From Treponema sp. UBA4267 (GTDB lineage Bacteria; Spirochaetota; Spirochaetia; Treponematales; Treponemataceae), in contig DGWD01000018.1 in assembly GCA_002395155.1 (NCBI GenBank), positions 1 through 63,710 of the forward strand: 63,710 nucleotides of DNA, read 5' to 3'. The notes below the pieces were generated by a model. The model did not search any database. It was not told the origin of the DNA and was given only the letters and a program-made list of their open reading frames with translations. Position numbers and translations under genes: made by a program. Numbering within the stretch: position 1 is the first letter of the stretch; each line of letters begins with the position of its first letter. Shown piece by piece: positions 32,900-41,926 of this stretch.

Positions 32900-34264
32900 T
32901 TGAAATTTACCAAAGAATTCAAAAACCTTGAAAAATCAGCAGTAGAATTGACTGTAACAATCGCTAAAAAAGACGTAGCTGAAGCATACGAAAACACTTT
33001 GAAAAACTACGTTAAAAACGCACAGATCCCAGGTTTCCGTAAGGGACATGTACCAGCTAACGTTCTTGAACGCAAATACGGAGACTCAATTAAAGCTGAT
33101 ACTCTTGGAACATTAATCGATCAGTCATTTGACGAAATCTTTAAGGAAGAAACTGAAAACCGCCCTCTTCCATACGCTCAGCCAACAATGGAAAAAGCTC
33201 CAGAATTGGATATGACTAAAGATCTTACTTACACTGTAAAATATGATGTTTTCCCTAAAGTTGAAGTAAAAGACTTTGCTGGTGTAAACGTTAAAGAACC
33301 ACAGGTTACAATCACTGATGATGACTTGAGCAATGAACTTAAGACTATTCAGGAACGTAACGCAATGGTTACAGACAAGAAAGACGGAGTAGTTGAAAAG
33401 GACAACATTGTAACAATCAACTATGTGGAAGTTGGCGAAGACGGTAAAGAAATTGCAGATACAAAACGAGAAGACTATGTATTCACAGTTGGATCTGGCG
33501 AAAACCTCTACAAGATTGATGACGAAGTAGTAGGAATGAAGAAGGACGAGACTAAAGAAATCACAAAGAAATATAAGAAAGATTTCGAAAACTCTGACTT
33601 GGCAGGTAAAACTGTAAAATTAAACGTTACTGTTAAGGCTGTAAAGATTCGTGATATTCCAGCTTTGGATGACGACTTTGCTCAGGACGTAAACGACAAA
33701 TATAAGACTCTTCAGGACATGAAAGATGACCTTAAGAAGAACATGGAATTGGCTGTAAGCCGCCGTGTAAAGGAATTGAAGAACAACTCTTTGCTTGAAC
33801 AGCTTGTAGAAAAAAACAAGTTCGATATTCCTGCTTCTATGCTCGCTGCAGAATTGGACGGACGCTGGAGAATGATGGCTCAGCAGTTCCAGACAACTCC
33901 AGAACAGTTGGATAAAATGATTACCGCTTCTGGACAGTCAAAGGAAGCTATGCTCAACGAATGGACTGGAGACAGCGAAAAAATGCTTAAGTCTCGCATC
34001 ATCGTTGATTCTTTAATTCGTGCTCGTAACATTAGCGTTACTCCAGAAGAAATTGAAGAACAGTACAAGAGAATTGCCGATGAAGGTGGAATGACTGTAG
34101 AAGAAGTTAAAAAGCACTACGAAGATCCACGTTCTAAGGAATATCTTATTGACGATACTAAAGAAAACAAGCTCTACGACCAGCTTTACAAAGAAGTTAA
34201 GGTTTCTAAGGGCGACAAGATTTCTTTCAAAGACTTGTTCAACAACCCACAGATTACTAAATAA
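32900..34264 (+). CDS. tig: Trigger factor (ribosome-associated chaperone and prolyl isomerase)
   Basis: 454 residues. It binds nascent chains at the exit tunnel. The N-terminal ribosome-binding domain has the signature GFRKGHVPANVLERKYG (residues 46-62, with the Phe-Arg-Lys loop). The FKBP-type middle domain and helical C-terminal domain follow. The start is a TTG with AGGAG 6 nt upstream. A terminator follows, so it is transcribed separately from clpP and clpX although the three are neighbours, as in Treponema pallidum. Confidence 0.96.
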   Translation: MKFTKEFKNLEKSAVELTVTIAKKDVAEAYENTLKNYVKNAQIPGFRKGHVPANVLERKYGDSIKADTLGTLIDQSFDEIFKEETENRPLPYAQPTMEKAPELDMTKDLTYTVKYDVFPKVEVKDFAGVNVKEPQVTITDDDLSNELKTIQERNAMVTDKKDGVVEKDNIVTINYVEVGEDGKEIADTKREDYVFTVGSGENLYKIDDEVVGMKKDETKEITKKYKKDFENSDLAGKTVKLNVTVKAVKIRDIPALDDDFAQDVNDKYKTLQDMKDDLKKNMELAVSRRVKELKNNSLLEQLVEKNKFDIPASMLAAELDGRWRMMAQQFQTTPEQLDKMITASGQSKEAMLNEWTGDSEKMLKSRIIVDSLIRARNISVTPEEIEEQYKRIADEGGMTVEEVKKHYEDPRSKEYLIDDTKENKLYDQLYKEVKVSKGDKISFKDLFNNPQITK

Positions 34265-34290
34265 GTAATTAAGTAATTAAACTTATAAAA

Positions 34291-34327
34291 AAAGCCTTTC
34301 CAAAATCAATTGGAAAGGCTTTTTTTA
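34291..34327. terminator. Bidirectional terminator between tig and the secreted protein gene
   Basis: A 13-bp perfect stem (AAAGCCTTTCCAA/TTGGAAAGGCTTT), loop AATCAA, with T-runs on both strands. It serves the convergent genes on either side. Confidence 0.9.
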
Positions 34328-34390
34328 TGTCCTGTAATTTTTCAGTTATCACGCTGACCTGCATTTTATTCTGCCTGTCAGCTGTTTTTT

Positions 34391-34963
34391 TTATTTTATA
34401 AGTCTGATGTTATCAACATAGATATGAGAATCTTTTAAGAGAACTTCCCAACTGTTGTTGTAAACAGAAATTCGTCTTACATCAAAAAGTTTCTCATCAT
34501 ATTTAGATAAATCCCATACAAAGGTATGATGACCTTTTGGAAGTTCGTAAGCATCTAATGCACACCAGTTCCAGGAACTTGTAGCCTGAATAACAGCCTG
34601 AATTCTGTAGGTATAGTCTTCCGGATTGTAAAAATCCATTACAAGATATTTTGAACCTGAAAGATCATTTGTACCATCATAAAACCATACAGCAGATTTT
34701 GTAGAGTCTGCAGTTAATGGTTCCATTGTTAATTCAAGAGAATGTTTACCTTCTGAAGCCCAGTCACGAGAAATGTTAGCTCCGGAAGAAATTTTATGGT
34801 CACCGTACTGGTCCCAGTCAAAACCTGCCCAAATCCAGAAGTTTCCATTTTCGAAACCGTCAAAAAGTTCAACTTTTCCTTTTGGAAGTTCCTGATCTAC
34901 CTGAGCAAAAATTGCTGAACATGAAATTAAAAATACAGAAAGAAATACTAAAATCTTTTTCAT
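34391..34963 (-). CDS. Secreted jelly-roll-like protein, possibly carbohydrate-binding
   Basis: 190 residues. The signal peptide (1-20) ends at Ile-Phe-Ala-Gln, a plausible type I cleavage site. The mature protein is rich in Trp and aromatic residues (LFDGFENGNFWIWAGFDWDQ, HHTFVWDLSKYDE, DSHIYVDNIRLI), a pattern seen in galactose-binding-like and CBM-type beta-sandwich domains. It could bind polysaccharide or be related to the FlaA sheath proteins of spirochaetes; neither is proven. It lies 18 nt after the chemoreceptor gene and may be co-transcribed with it. Confidence 0.7.
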   Translation of the reverse strand: MKKILVFLSVFLISCSAIFAQVDQELPKGKVELFDGFENGNFWIWAGFDWDQYGDHKISSGANISRDWASEGKHSLELTMEPLTADSTKSAVWFYDGTNDLSGSKYLVMDFYNPEDYTYRIQAVIQATSSWNWCALDAYELPKGHHTFVWDLSKYDEKLFDVRRISVYNNSWEVLLKDSHIYVDNIRLIK

Positions 34964-34981
34964 AAAATTACCTCCTCTTTC

Positions 34982-37222
34982 CTATTCAACTTTGAACTTA
35001 TTCATTGCATCACGAAGCTTTGTGATTGAGTCTACGTTCTTTTCTACACAAGACAAAGCTCGTTTTGAGAAGTTAGAAATTGAATCTGTTTTTTCTGTCA
35101 TGTTCTTAACATTGTTATTTACAGAAGTTGTCATGTTTGCAATCTGATCCATTTCGAGAGAAACCTGTTTACTTCCCTCCATCATTTCATCAGAGTCATT
35201 TTTAACCTGAACTGTAATTTCGTTAATTTCCTTCATCAGTGCGAGTACCTGCTGGCTACCCTGGTTCTGCTGACGCATTTGTTCATCAATTACAAGTTCC
35301 TGTTCACTTACAGTTTTTGTAAGATTAAAGATGGAGTTGAACTGGTTCTGTACCTGCTTAGTTGAATTTGTAACTGTAGAGATAAGGTCCTGAACATCTT
35401 TAAGTTCATTCTGAATCTTTGTACCCTGCATTGCAGACTCTTCGGCAAGCTTACGAATTTCTCCGGCAACAACAGAGAATCCCTGGCCACTTTCTCCGGC
35501 ATGTGCAGCTTCGATTGCGGCGTTCATTGCAAGAAGGTTTGTCTGGCTGGCAATGTTTCTAATAACCGCAGAGGCTTCCTGGAGGTTCTTTGAACGGTCT
35601 TGAATTCTAATAGAAAGATTTGCAGTATCGTTGATTAAGTTCTGACCCATTTCAGAGGCCTGTTCAAGCATGTTCATTGCAGCACGGTTATTTTCAAGAA
35701 TGTTTGTTACATTACCAATATTTACTGTCATCTGTTCTACAGAGGCAGCAGATTCTGTAACTGACTGAGCCTGTGCATCAATGTTTTCATTAAGTTTATG
35801 AATGTTCTTTACAATCTGTTCTACAACAGAAAGGGCTTCTTCTACACCAGCGGCATGTTCCTGCATCTGCTCCTGAATTGACTGGATAGAGTTTGTAATA
35901 TCATCTACAGCAGAAGATGTCTGACTCATTGAATCATTAAGTTCATGTCCAATTGCGTCCATTTCTTCGCTGGAATTCTTAACATCCTTAATTGAAACTG
36001 AAAGCTTATCCATTGTTTTGTTAAAGCTTTCGCACATTGCGCCAATTTCGTTATTCTGATTTGCGTGCAGGCGAACGGTCATATCTCCATCACCTTCACT
36101 AATATTCTGAAGGGCACTAACTGTATTCTTTAATGGCTTAGTAATTTGTGTAACAACACCGAATACAATCAAAATTACAATAATAATCTGTACAATAAAA
36201 GCAATAATGATAATCCAGATTGTTGTCCATGTTGTTTTATTGATATTGCTTTCTGGAGTCATTGATACAAAGAACCAGGCATTTCCGGAACGGTCTACCT
36301 GACTTTTTACAACAGTAACAAACTGTTTAATGCCGTTTACCATTGCTGTAAATGTTACTGTTGAATAATCAACGTAAGAACCAATTTCCTCGCCAGTTTC
36401 TGGGTCTAAAATTGGAACATTTACAGTTTCAAAATATTCTTTTAATACTGTATTTGAAATGAATACAGATGTCTTTCCTACTTCTGAAGGATTACTTGAA
36501 GCAAGAACTGAACCTGATGATGTAAAGAACTGACACTGGGTATCTTTGAAGATAGCAGAACCATCCATCATATTTTCAAGTCCAGAAAGAACAATATCAA
36601 TTCCTGCTACACCAGAACGCTGGCCAATTGAGTTTGTTATTGGAGAGAAAACCTGGGCTGTAAGAACCTGTTCTCCATCAAGAGTAGTAATACTTGGTTC
36701 ACTAATAATAGTTCCTGCATAATTTGCGGCTGCTTGAATTTCATCTGCAGAAAATTCTGTTACTATATCATTTTTAATACGACCATTTTTGTCACGGATA
36801 TAGTGAATTTTCATCTGACCGAGCGGGTTGTCTACACTATCTGCACGAAGAGGGTCTTTATGGTCGAACATATTTGGCAACCAATATGCCCAGGCAGAAT
36901 CCATTTTAGAAGATTTAACCATGGCACGAACGGTCTGTTCTGCTGCTGAACTTCTCTGTTTTTCTGGAATTGCCCAAGTTCCACCTAATGCACCTGCCAA
37001 AGCTTCTGCTGAATAAAGACTTTCTGACAACTTGTACTGAAGTGAATTACCCTTAGCTTCTGTTAAAGTAATAATACTCTTTGTTATTTGTGATTTATTA
37101 TTTTTTAGAACTGTCTGACCAATTATAAAAGTCATTATAATTGATACGACAACCATTCCTAATCCAAGAGAAAGCACAAGGCTAGTTCTAATGGAAGACT
37201 TCGAAGGTGATTTGCTACTCAT
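34982..37222 (-). CDS. Methyl-accepting chemotaxis protein with an extracellular Cache domain
   Basis: 746 residues. The first membrane segment lies at 14-36. A dCache-type sensor domain follows at about 40-325 (WAYWLPNMFDHKDP, VFSPITNSIGQRSGVAGIDIVL). The second membrane segment is at 332-357, HAMP at 355-410, then the cytoplasmic coiled coil with the signalling tip NLLAMNAAIEAAHAGESGQGFSVVAGEIRKLAEES at about 562-596. It signals through CheA to the flagellar motor. The ligand is unknown; Cache domains often sense small organic acids or amino acids. Confidence 0.95.
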   Translation of the reverse strand: MSSKSPSKSSIRTSLVLSLGLGMVVVSIIMTFIIGQTVLKNNKSQITKSIITLTEAKGNSLQYKLSESLYSAEALAGALGGTWAIPEKQRSSAAEQTVRAMVKSSKMDSAWAYWLPNMFDHKDPLRADSVDNPLGQMKIHYIRDKNGRIKNDIVTEFSADEIQAAANYAGTIISEPSITTLDGEQVLTAQVFSPITNSIGQRSGVAGIDIVLSGLENMMDGSAIFKDTQCQFFTSSGSVLASSNPSEVGKTSVFISNTVLKEYFETVNVPILDPETGEEIGSYVDYSTVTFTAMVNGIKQFVTVVKSQVDRSGNAWFFVSMTPESNINKTTWTTIWIIIIAFIVQIIIVILIVFGVVTQITKPLKNTVSALQNISEGDGDMTVRLHANQNNEIGAMCESFNKTMDKLSVSIKDVKNSSEEMDAIGHELNDSMSQTSSAVDDITNSIQSIQEQMQEHAAGVEEALSVVEQIVKNIHKLNENIDAQAQSVTESAASVEQMTVNIGNVTNILENNRAAMNMLEQASEMGQNLINDTANLSIRIQDRSKNLQEASAVIRNIASQTNLLAMNAAIEAAHAGESGQGFSVVAGEIRKLAEESAMQGTKIQNELKDVQDLISTVTNSTKQVQNQFNSIFNLTKTVSEQELVIDEQMRQQNQGSQQVLALMKEINEITVQVKNDSDEMMEGSKQVSLEMDQIANMTTSVNNNVKNMTEKTDSISNFSKRALSCVEKNVDSITKLRDAMNKFKVE

Positions 37223-37504
37223 TCACAACCCCAAATAAATTAATTAGATAAACTCGCCCAATTTCTACTTTTTAGATTTCTCTATTTTTCGATTCGTATT
37301 TTAGTATTTATATATATTAAAAAATATAACAATTCTCTAAAAAATTCATCAGTTATTTTACCTAATAAGAGAGTTTTACTATCAAAAGGATAAAATATTT
37401 TTCACTTCTACCAAGTATTGAAAAAATATAAATTTTACTACCCACTTTACTAAAAATTCACTATATTAATATAGATAAACTAATTTTTTTATTTAGGATT
37501 TTAT
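37223..37504. other. Intergenic region between the chemoreceptor and clpP
   Basis: A 282-nt AT-rich divergent spacer. It must hold promoters for both genes, and AT-rich -10-like hexamers (TATATT near 37462) are present, but no pair with good spacing stands out. I see no repeat, small ORF or RNA gene. Confidence 0.5.
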
Positions 37505-38104
37505 ATGAACGAACAGATGAACACTTTGGTACCTTCAGTTATTGAAAAAACTGGAAATGGTGAACGATCTTACGATATTTTTTCTCGTCTTTTGAAAGAC
37601 AGAATTGTTTTTATTGACGGCGAAATTAATGATGTGATGGCAGATTTGGTTGTTGCCCAGATTTTGTTCCTTGAGTCAGAAAATCCAGAAAAGGATATTA
37701 GTATCTACATCAACTCTCCTGGTGGTTCAGTTACTGCAGGACTTGCAATTTATGATACAATGAAATATGTAAAATGCGATATTCAGACAATCTGTATGGG
37801 ACAGGCCGCTTCAATGGCTGCAATTCTTCTTGCGGCAGGAACAAAAGGAAAACGTTACGCCCTTCCATCTTGCCGTGTAATGATTCACCAGCCACGCGGT
37901 GGTGTTGAAGGACAGGAAAGTGATATCAGCATTCTTGCAAAAGAAATTATTCGCCTTAAAAAGCTTTCTATTGAATATCTTGCAAATGATACTGGCAAAA
38001 AGCAGGATAAAGTTGCCGAAGACATTGAACGCGATTTCTTTATGTCGGCAAAGGAAGCTATGGACTACGGAATTGTAGACCACGTAATGCCAAACAGAAA
38101 ATAA
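37505..38104 (+). CDS. clpP: ATP-dependent Clp protease proteolytic subunit
   Basis: 199 residues, normal length. The catalytic triad is visible as Ser103 (MGQAASMAAILLA), His128 (RVMIHQP) and Asp177. INSPGGSVTAGLAIYD forms the substrate cleft. It forms a tetradecamer that degrades proteins unfolded by ClpX, which is encoded 34 nt downstream on the same strand. Confidence 0.97.
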   Translation: MNEQMNTLVPSVIEKTGNGERSYDIFSRLLKDRIVFIDGEINDVMADLVVAQILFLESENPEKDISIYINSPGGSVTAGLAIYDTMKYVKCDIQTICMGQAASMAAILLAAGTKGKRYALPSCRVMIHQPRGGVEGQESDISILAKEIIRLKKLSIEYLANDTGKKQDKVAEDIERDFFMSAKEAMDYGIVDHVMPNRK

Positions 38105-38138
38105 AACGACATTTTTTAATGTCTTAAAGGACTTTTTT

Positions 38139-39431
38139 ATGAAACGATTCGGCGCAACTAATGAACCTTACTGCTTCTTTTGTGGAAGCACTGCCGGCAA
38201 AGACCGAAAACTAATTACCGGACCAAGCGGAAACTCTTTTATTTGTGATAAATGTGTTGCAATCTGTCAGGGCATTCTTGAACAGGAAGAAGCAAATATT
38301 TTACCAATTGAATTAAAAGATGTTCCTACTCCACGTGAATTTAAGGAATATCTGGACTCTTATGTTATTGGTCAAGATGATGCAAAGAAAACTTTATCTG
38401 TAGCTGTTTATAACCACTACAAAAGAATGTCTCTTTCTGCTGCCCAGAAGGCTGATGAAAATGCTGTTACAATTGAAAAATCTAACGTACTTTTAATTGG
38501 TCCTACAGGTTCAGGAAAAACTTTACTTGCAAAAACACTGGCTCAGAGACTTAAGGTTCCATTTGCAATTGCAGATGCCACCACTTTGACAGAAGCAGGT
38601 TACGTTGGTGAAGATGTAGAAAACGTTCTTTTAAAATTGATTAATGCCGCCGACGGAAATGTTGAAGCTGCAGAACGTGGTATTATTTTTATTGATGAAA
38701 TTGATAAAATTGCCCGCAAGGGAGAAAACACTTCTATTACACGTGATGTTTCTGGCGAAGGTGTCCAGCAAGCCCTCTTAAAAATTATTGAAGGTACTGT
38801 TGCTTCTGTTCCTCCTCAGGGTGGACGTAAGCATCCTAATCAGGAAATGATTCAGATTGATACAACAAATATCCTCTTCATTTTGGGAGGAGCTTTTGTT
38901 GGGCTTGATAAAATTATTGAGCAGCGTGTTTCTGAACATTCAATGGGATTTGGCTCAGAAGTTGGACAGATGGACGAAAAGAAGAAACAGATGCTTTTAA
39001 GTCAGGTTTCTCCAGACGACCTTGTAAAATTTGGTCTTATTCCAGAACTTATTGGTCGTATGCCAATTACATGTGCCCTTAAGGAACTTACTCGTGATGA
39101 CTTGGTAAATGTTTTGACAGAACCAAAAAATGCCATTACAAAACAGTTCCAGTCTTCATTTAAGATTGATGATGTAGATCTTGAATTTGAAAAGGCCGCT
39201 ATTGAAGAAATTGCAGATGAAGCTATCCGCCAGAAAACTGGTGCCAGAGGACTTCGTACAATTGTAGAAAAAATGCTTATGGATGTTATGTACCAGATTC
39301 CTGATATTAAGGGTAAAAAGCACTTTACAGTTACAAAAGACCTTGTAAAGGGTAAGGTAAAGAATCTTATGGATCACATAACAGTGATGGAACTTCCTCA
39401 ATCATCGGAATCTAGCAGCGAAGCATCTTAA
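38139..39431 (+). CDS. clpX: ATP-dependent unfoldase ClpX
   Basis: 430 residues. The N-terminal zinc-binding domain has Cys12, Cys15, Cys36 and Cys39. The AAA+ core shows Walker A GPTGSGKT (121-128), Walker B IIFIDEIDK, the pore loop GYVGEDVE, the sensor region with Arg finger ELIGRMP and the IGF-type loop region (MGFGSEVG). It delivers substrates to ClpP, which is encoded just upstream. Confidence 0.97.
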   Translation: MKRFGATNEPYCFFCGSTAGKDRKLITGPSGNSFICDKCVAICQGILEQEEANILPIELKDVPTPREFKEYLDSYVIGQDDAKKTLSVAVYNHYKRMSLSAAQKADENAVTIEKSNVLLIGPTGSGKTLLAKTLAQRLKVPFAIADATTLTEAGYVGEDVENVLLKLINAADGNVEAAERGIIFIDEIDKIARKGENTSITRDVSGEGVQQALLKIIEGTVASVPPQGGRKHPNQEMIQIDTTNILFILGGAFVGLDKIIEQRVSEHSMGFGSEVGQMDEKKKQMLLSQVSPDDLVKFGLIPELIGRMPITCALKELTRDDLVNVLTEPKNAITKQFQSSFKIDDVDLEFEKAAIEEIADEAIRQKTGARGLRTIVEKMLMDVMYQIPDIKGKKHFTVTKDLVKGKVKNLMDHITVMELPQSSESSSEAS

Positions 39432-39470
39432 GATTTTTGCAAGTACTGAATATAAGTTTTAATTTTTAAG

Positions 39471-40595
39471 ATGAACGTTTTTGAACAGCTTTCTAAAGAT
39501 TTACAAGATTCTCTTGCAGGGCTTGGAATTACAAGCCCTACTCCAGTTCAGGAGCAGGTTATTCCCCGACTTTTAGCTGGCGAAAACCTTCTTTTTCAGT
39601 CGGAAACAGGAACTGGCAAAACTTTTGCATATCTTCTTCCTTTAATCAACAAGCTAGAAACTCTTTCTGACAACCAGAGGGTAAGAATTATTGTTGTAGC
39701 ACCAACTTTTGAGCTGGCTTCTCAGATTAATTCTGCCTGTAAAGCAATTACAAAGCATAAATCGGCACTTTTAATTGGTGGTGCTCCTATAAAACGTCAG
39801 ATTGAAGTACTTAAAGAAAAGCCCGAAATTATAATTGGAACAGCAGCCCGTCTGGTGGAACTTATCCGTCTTAAAAAACTAAAAACCGACGGACTTTTTG
39901 CCATTGTTTTTGATGAAACTGACAGACTTGTAAAAAAAGAAGCCCTGGAAGACACTTCTGCATTGCGAGAATTACTTCCTGCAGGCTGTCAGATTATTGC
40001 ATGTACTGCCACAATCAACAAGCAGACTAAGATTTTCTTTGCCGATGCAAAAAACTTAGTAATGCCGGCAGAAGATGTTCTAAAAAAGAGAATTACCCAC
40101 TGGGCTATTTACGCAGAAACACGAGACAAAATTGACACTTTGCGTAAGTTTTTACATGCAGAAAAGCCTTCTAAAGCCCTGATTTTTACTTCAAGAGCTG
40201 ACCAAGTTGAAAATATATATCAGAAACTTCGTTATAAAAAAATTGAATGCGAATGTATTCATGCAAAAACTGACAAGCAGAAACGTAAATCGACTATGGA
40301 CCGTTTTAGAAGCGGAAAAGTTTCTATTTTGGTAACAAGTGACCTGGGTGCACGAGGCCTTGATATTCCAGATATAAGTCACATTATTCAGATGGATCTT
40401 CCAAGCGATGATGACTTCTTTATTCACCGCAGCGGTCGTACTGCACGTGCCGGAAAAACAGGAATTAATCTTGTAATTGGCGATGAATGGGAAATGAGAC
40501 ATTATGCTCAACTGGAAAAGAAGCTTGGCATTACCGTTTATCCAAAAGAAATTCGCGATGGTAAAGTGTGCCAGCCTTTAATGGAGCAGGAATAA
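39471..40595 (+). CDS. DEAD-box-family RNA helicase
   Basis: 374 residues, the minimal two-RecA-domain core. Motif Q is near PTPVQEQVIP, motif I is SETGTGKT, motif II is DETD instead of DEAD, motif III-like is TAT, and motif VI is HRSGRTARAG. There is almost no C-terminal extension, so RNA specificity is not given by an extra domain. It probably acts in ribosome assembly or mRNA turnover. It lies 39 nt after clpX on the same strand. Confidence 0.92.
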   Translation: MNVFEQLSKDLQDSLAGLGITSPTPVQEQVIPRLLAGENLLFQSETGTGKTFAYLLPLINKLETLSDNQRVRIIVVAPTFELASQINSACKAITKHKSALLIGGAPIKRQIEVLKEKPEIIIGTAARLVELIRLKKLKTDGLFAIVFDETDRLVKKEALEDTSALRELLPAGCQIIACTATINKQTKIFFADAKNLVMPAEDVLKKRITHWAIYAETRDKIDTLRKFLHAEKPSKALIFTSRADQVENIYQKLRYKKIECECIHAKTDKQKRKSTMDRFRSGKVSILVTSDLGARGLDIPDISHIIQMDLPSDDDFFIHRSGRTARAGKTGINLVIGDEWEMRHYAQLEKKLGITVYPKEIRDGKVCQPLMEQE

Positions 40596-40654
40596 CTAGC
40601 TGGAAAAAATGCCCTCTATCCTAAGCCCATTTTTTAAACTATAATACTATCATT

Positions 40655-41848
40655 ATGAAAATTGGAATTGATACCTTTGGCTGTGACCATGGAAAATCTG
40701 GCCTGGGTTCTTATATATCTTATTTTGTTTCAAATCTTCCATCTGACTTAGTTCAGTTTAACAAGGAAGCAACCACAATTAATGCTGATACTGAACCTAC
40801 TGTAGAAGATGCCTTAGACAAGAAACTAAAAATTAAAGTTGAACTTTTTGGGATTGAAGAAGACCGTTATGTTTATAATTCTGGTCAGGCTATAAATTAC
40901 ACTTCAACTCCAATGATTGAAAATTTAAAAGCTGAACGTTTATGGCACAACACAAAAATTACTAAGTTTATAAAAAAGAATAATTATGATGTAGTAATTT
41001 ATCCGGCTGCCAGCAGAGTTCTTCCAGTAAAGTTTAAAAATCATCTTGGGGTTGCAATCATTAACTCTATACTTTCTAATGATTTGGAAAACGAATCTTC
41101 CAGCTTTAGAAAAAAGATTTTAAAGGGCTTAAAAAATATTCAAATTATAATTGCGTCTTCAAACTTTGTTCGTAACGACCTAATTAAACTTGGTCTTGAA
41201 GAAAAGAAGATAAAGGTTATTCACTCTGGAATTGACCATAAATTATTTTACCAGAGACTTGATTTAGACAGTGATATTGTAGATGTAAAACCTTTTGCCA
41301 TAAAACGCCCCTACTTTGTTTATGGTTCAAGTCTTTCAAGTCCAGAAAAAAAGCATATTGAACTTATTCATGCCTTTGAACGTTTTAAGAAAAATACAGG
41401 TCTTCCACATCGTCTGGTTCTTGCTGGAAACGACGGTCCTTACGCAGAAGAAATTCACAAGGTTGCCTTTAATTCAGAATATGCCAGCGATATTTTCTTA
41501 ATTGGATTTTTCCCTCACGAAAGTTTTGCAAAACTTTACGCCGGTGCAGAAGCCTGCCTCTTCCCTTCTGTAAATGAAGGGGTTGGCCTTCCAATTCTTG
41601 AAGCAATGGCTTGCGGTATACCAGTTTTGTGTTCAGATAAGGGAGCCCTCAAAGAAATTGGAGGAAATGCCCCTATCTATTTTGATTCAGACAATCCAGA
41701 TCAAATTGCCTCTTGTATGCAAAAAATTGTAGAGGATAAAGATATGCGTGATTCCTGCATCAGTGACAGTGTTATTTGGGCAAACGAATTTAACTGGGAA
41801 ACTACAGTCCGCCAGACTCTAAATCTTATTATTAACGCTCATAAATAA
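40655..41848 (+). CDS. GT4-family glycosyltransferase
   Basis: 397 residues with a GT-B fold. The N-terminal domain begins IGIDTFGCDHGKSGLGSYI (a glycine-rich acceptor loop), and the C-terminal donor site is SVNEGVGLPILEAMACGIPVLCSDKGALKEIGG. It resembles mannosyl- or galactosyltransferases of GT4. It stands outside the glycan locus, between a helicase and smc, so it may act in glycolipid or core synthesis. A TATAAT at 40640-40645 is a possible own -10. Confidence 0.9.
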   Translation: MKIGIDTFGCDHGKSGLGSYISYFVSNLPSDLVQFNKEATTINADTEPTVEDALDKKLKIKVELFGIEEDRYVYNSGQAINYTSTPMIENLKAERLWHNTKITKFIKKNNYDVVIYPAASRVLPVKFKNHLGVAIINSILSNDLENESSSFRKKILKGLKNIQIIIASSNFVRNDLIKLGLEEKKIKVIHSGIDHKLFYQRLDLDSDIVDVKPFAIKRPYFVYGSSLSSPEKKHIELIHAFERFKKNTGLPHRLVLAGNDGPYAEEIHKVAFNSEYASDIFLIGFFPHESFAKLYAGAEACLFPSVNEGVGLPILEAMACGIPVLCSDKGALKEIGGNAPIYFDSDNPDQIASCMQKIVEDKDMRDSCISDSVIWANEFNWETTVRQTLNLIINAHK

Positions 41849-41926
41849 CTAAGCGTATATAGAAAAAACTCTTCCTACTTAGTCAAAAATTCACTATAAT
41901 AAAAAGACTATCTTTAGGAGAAAAAA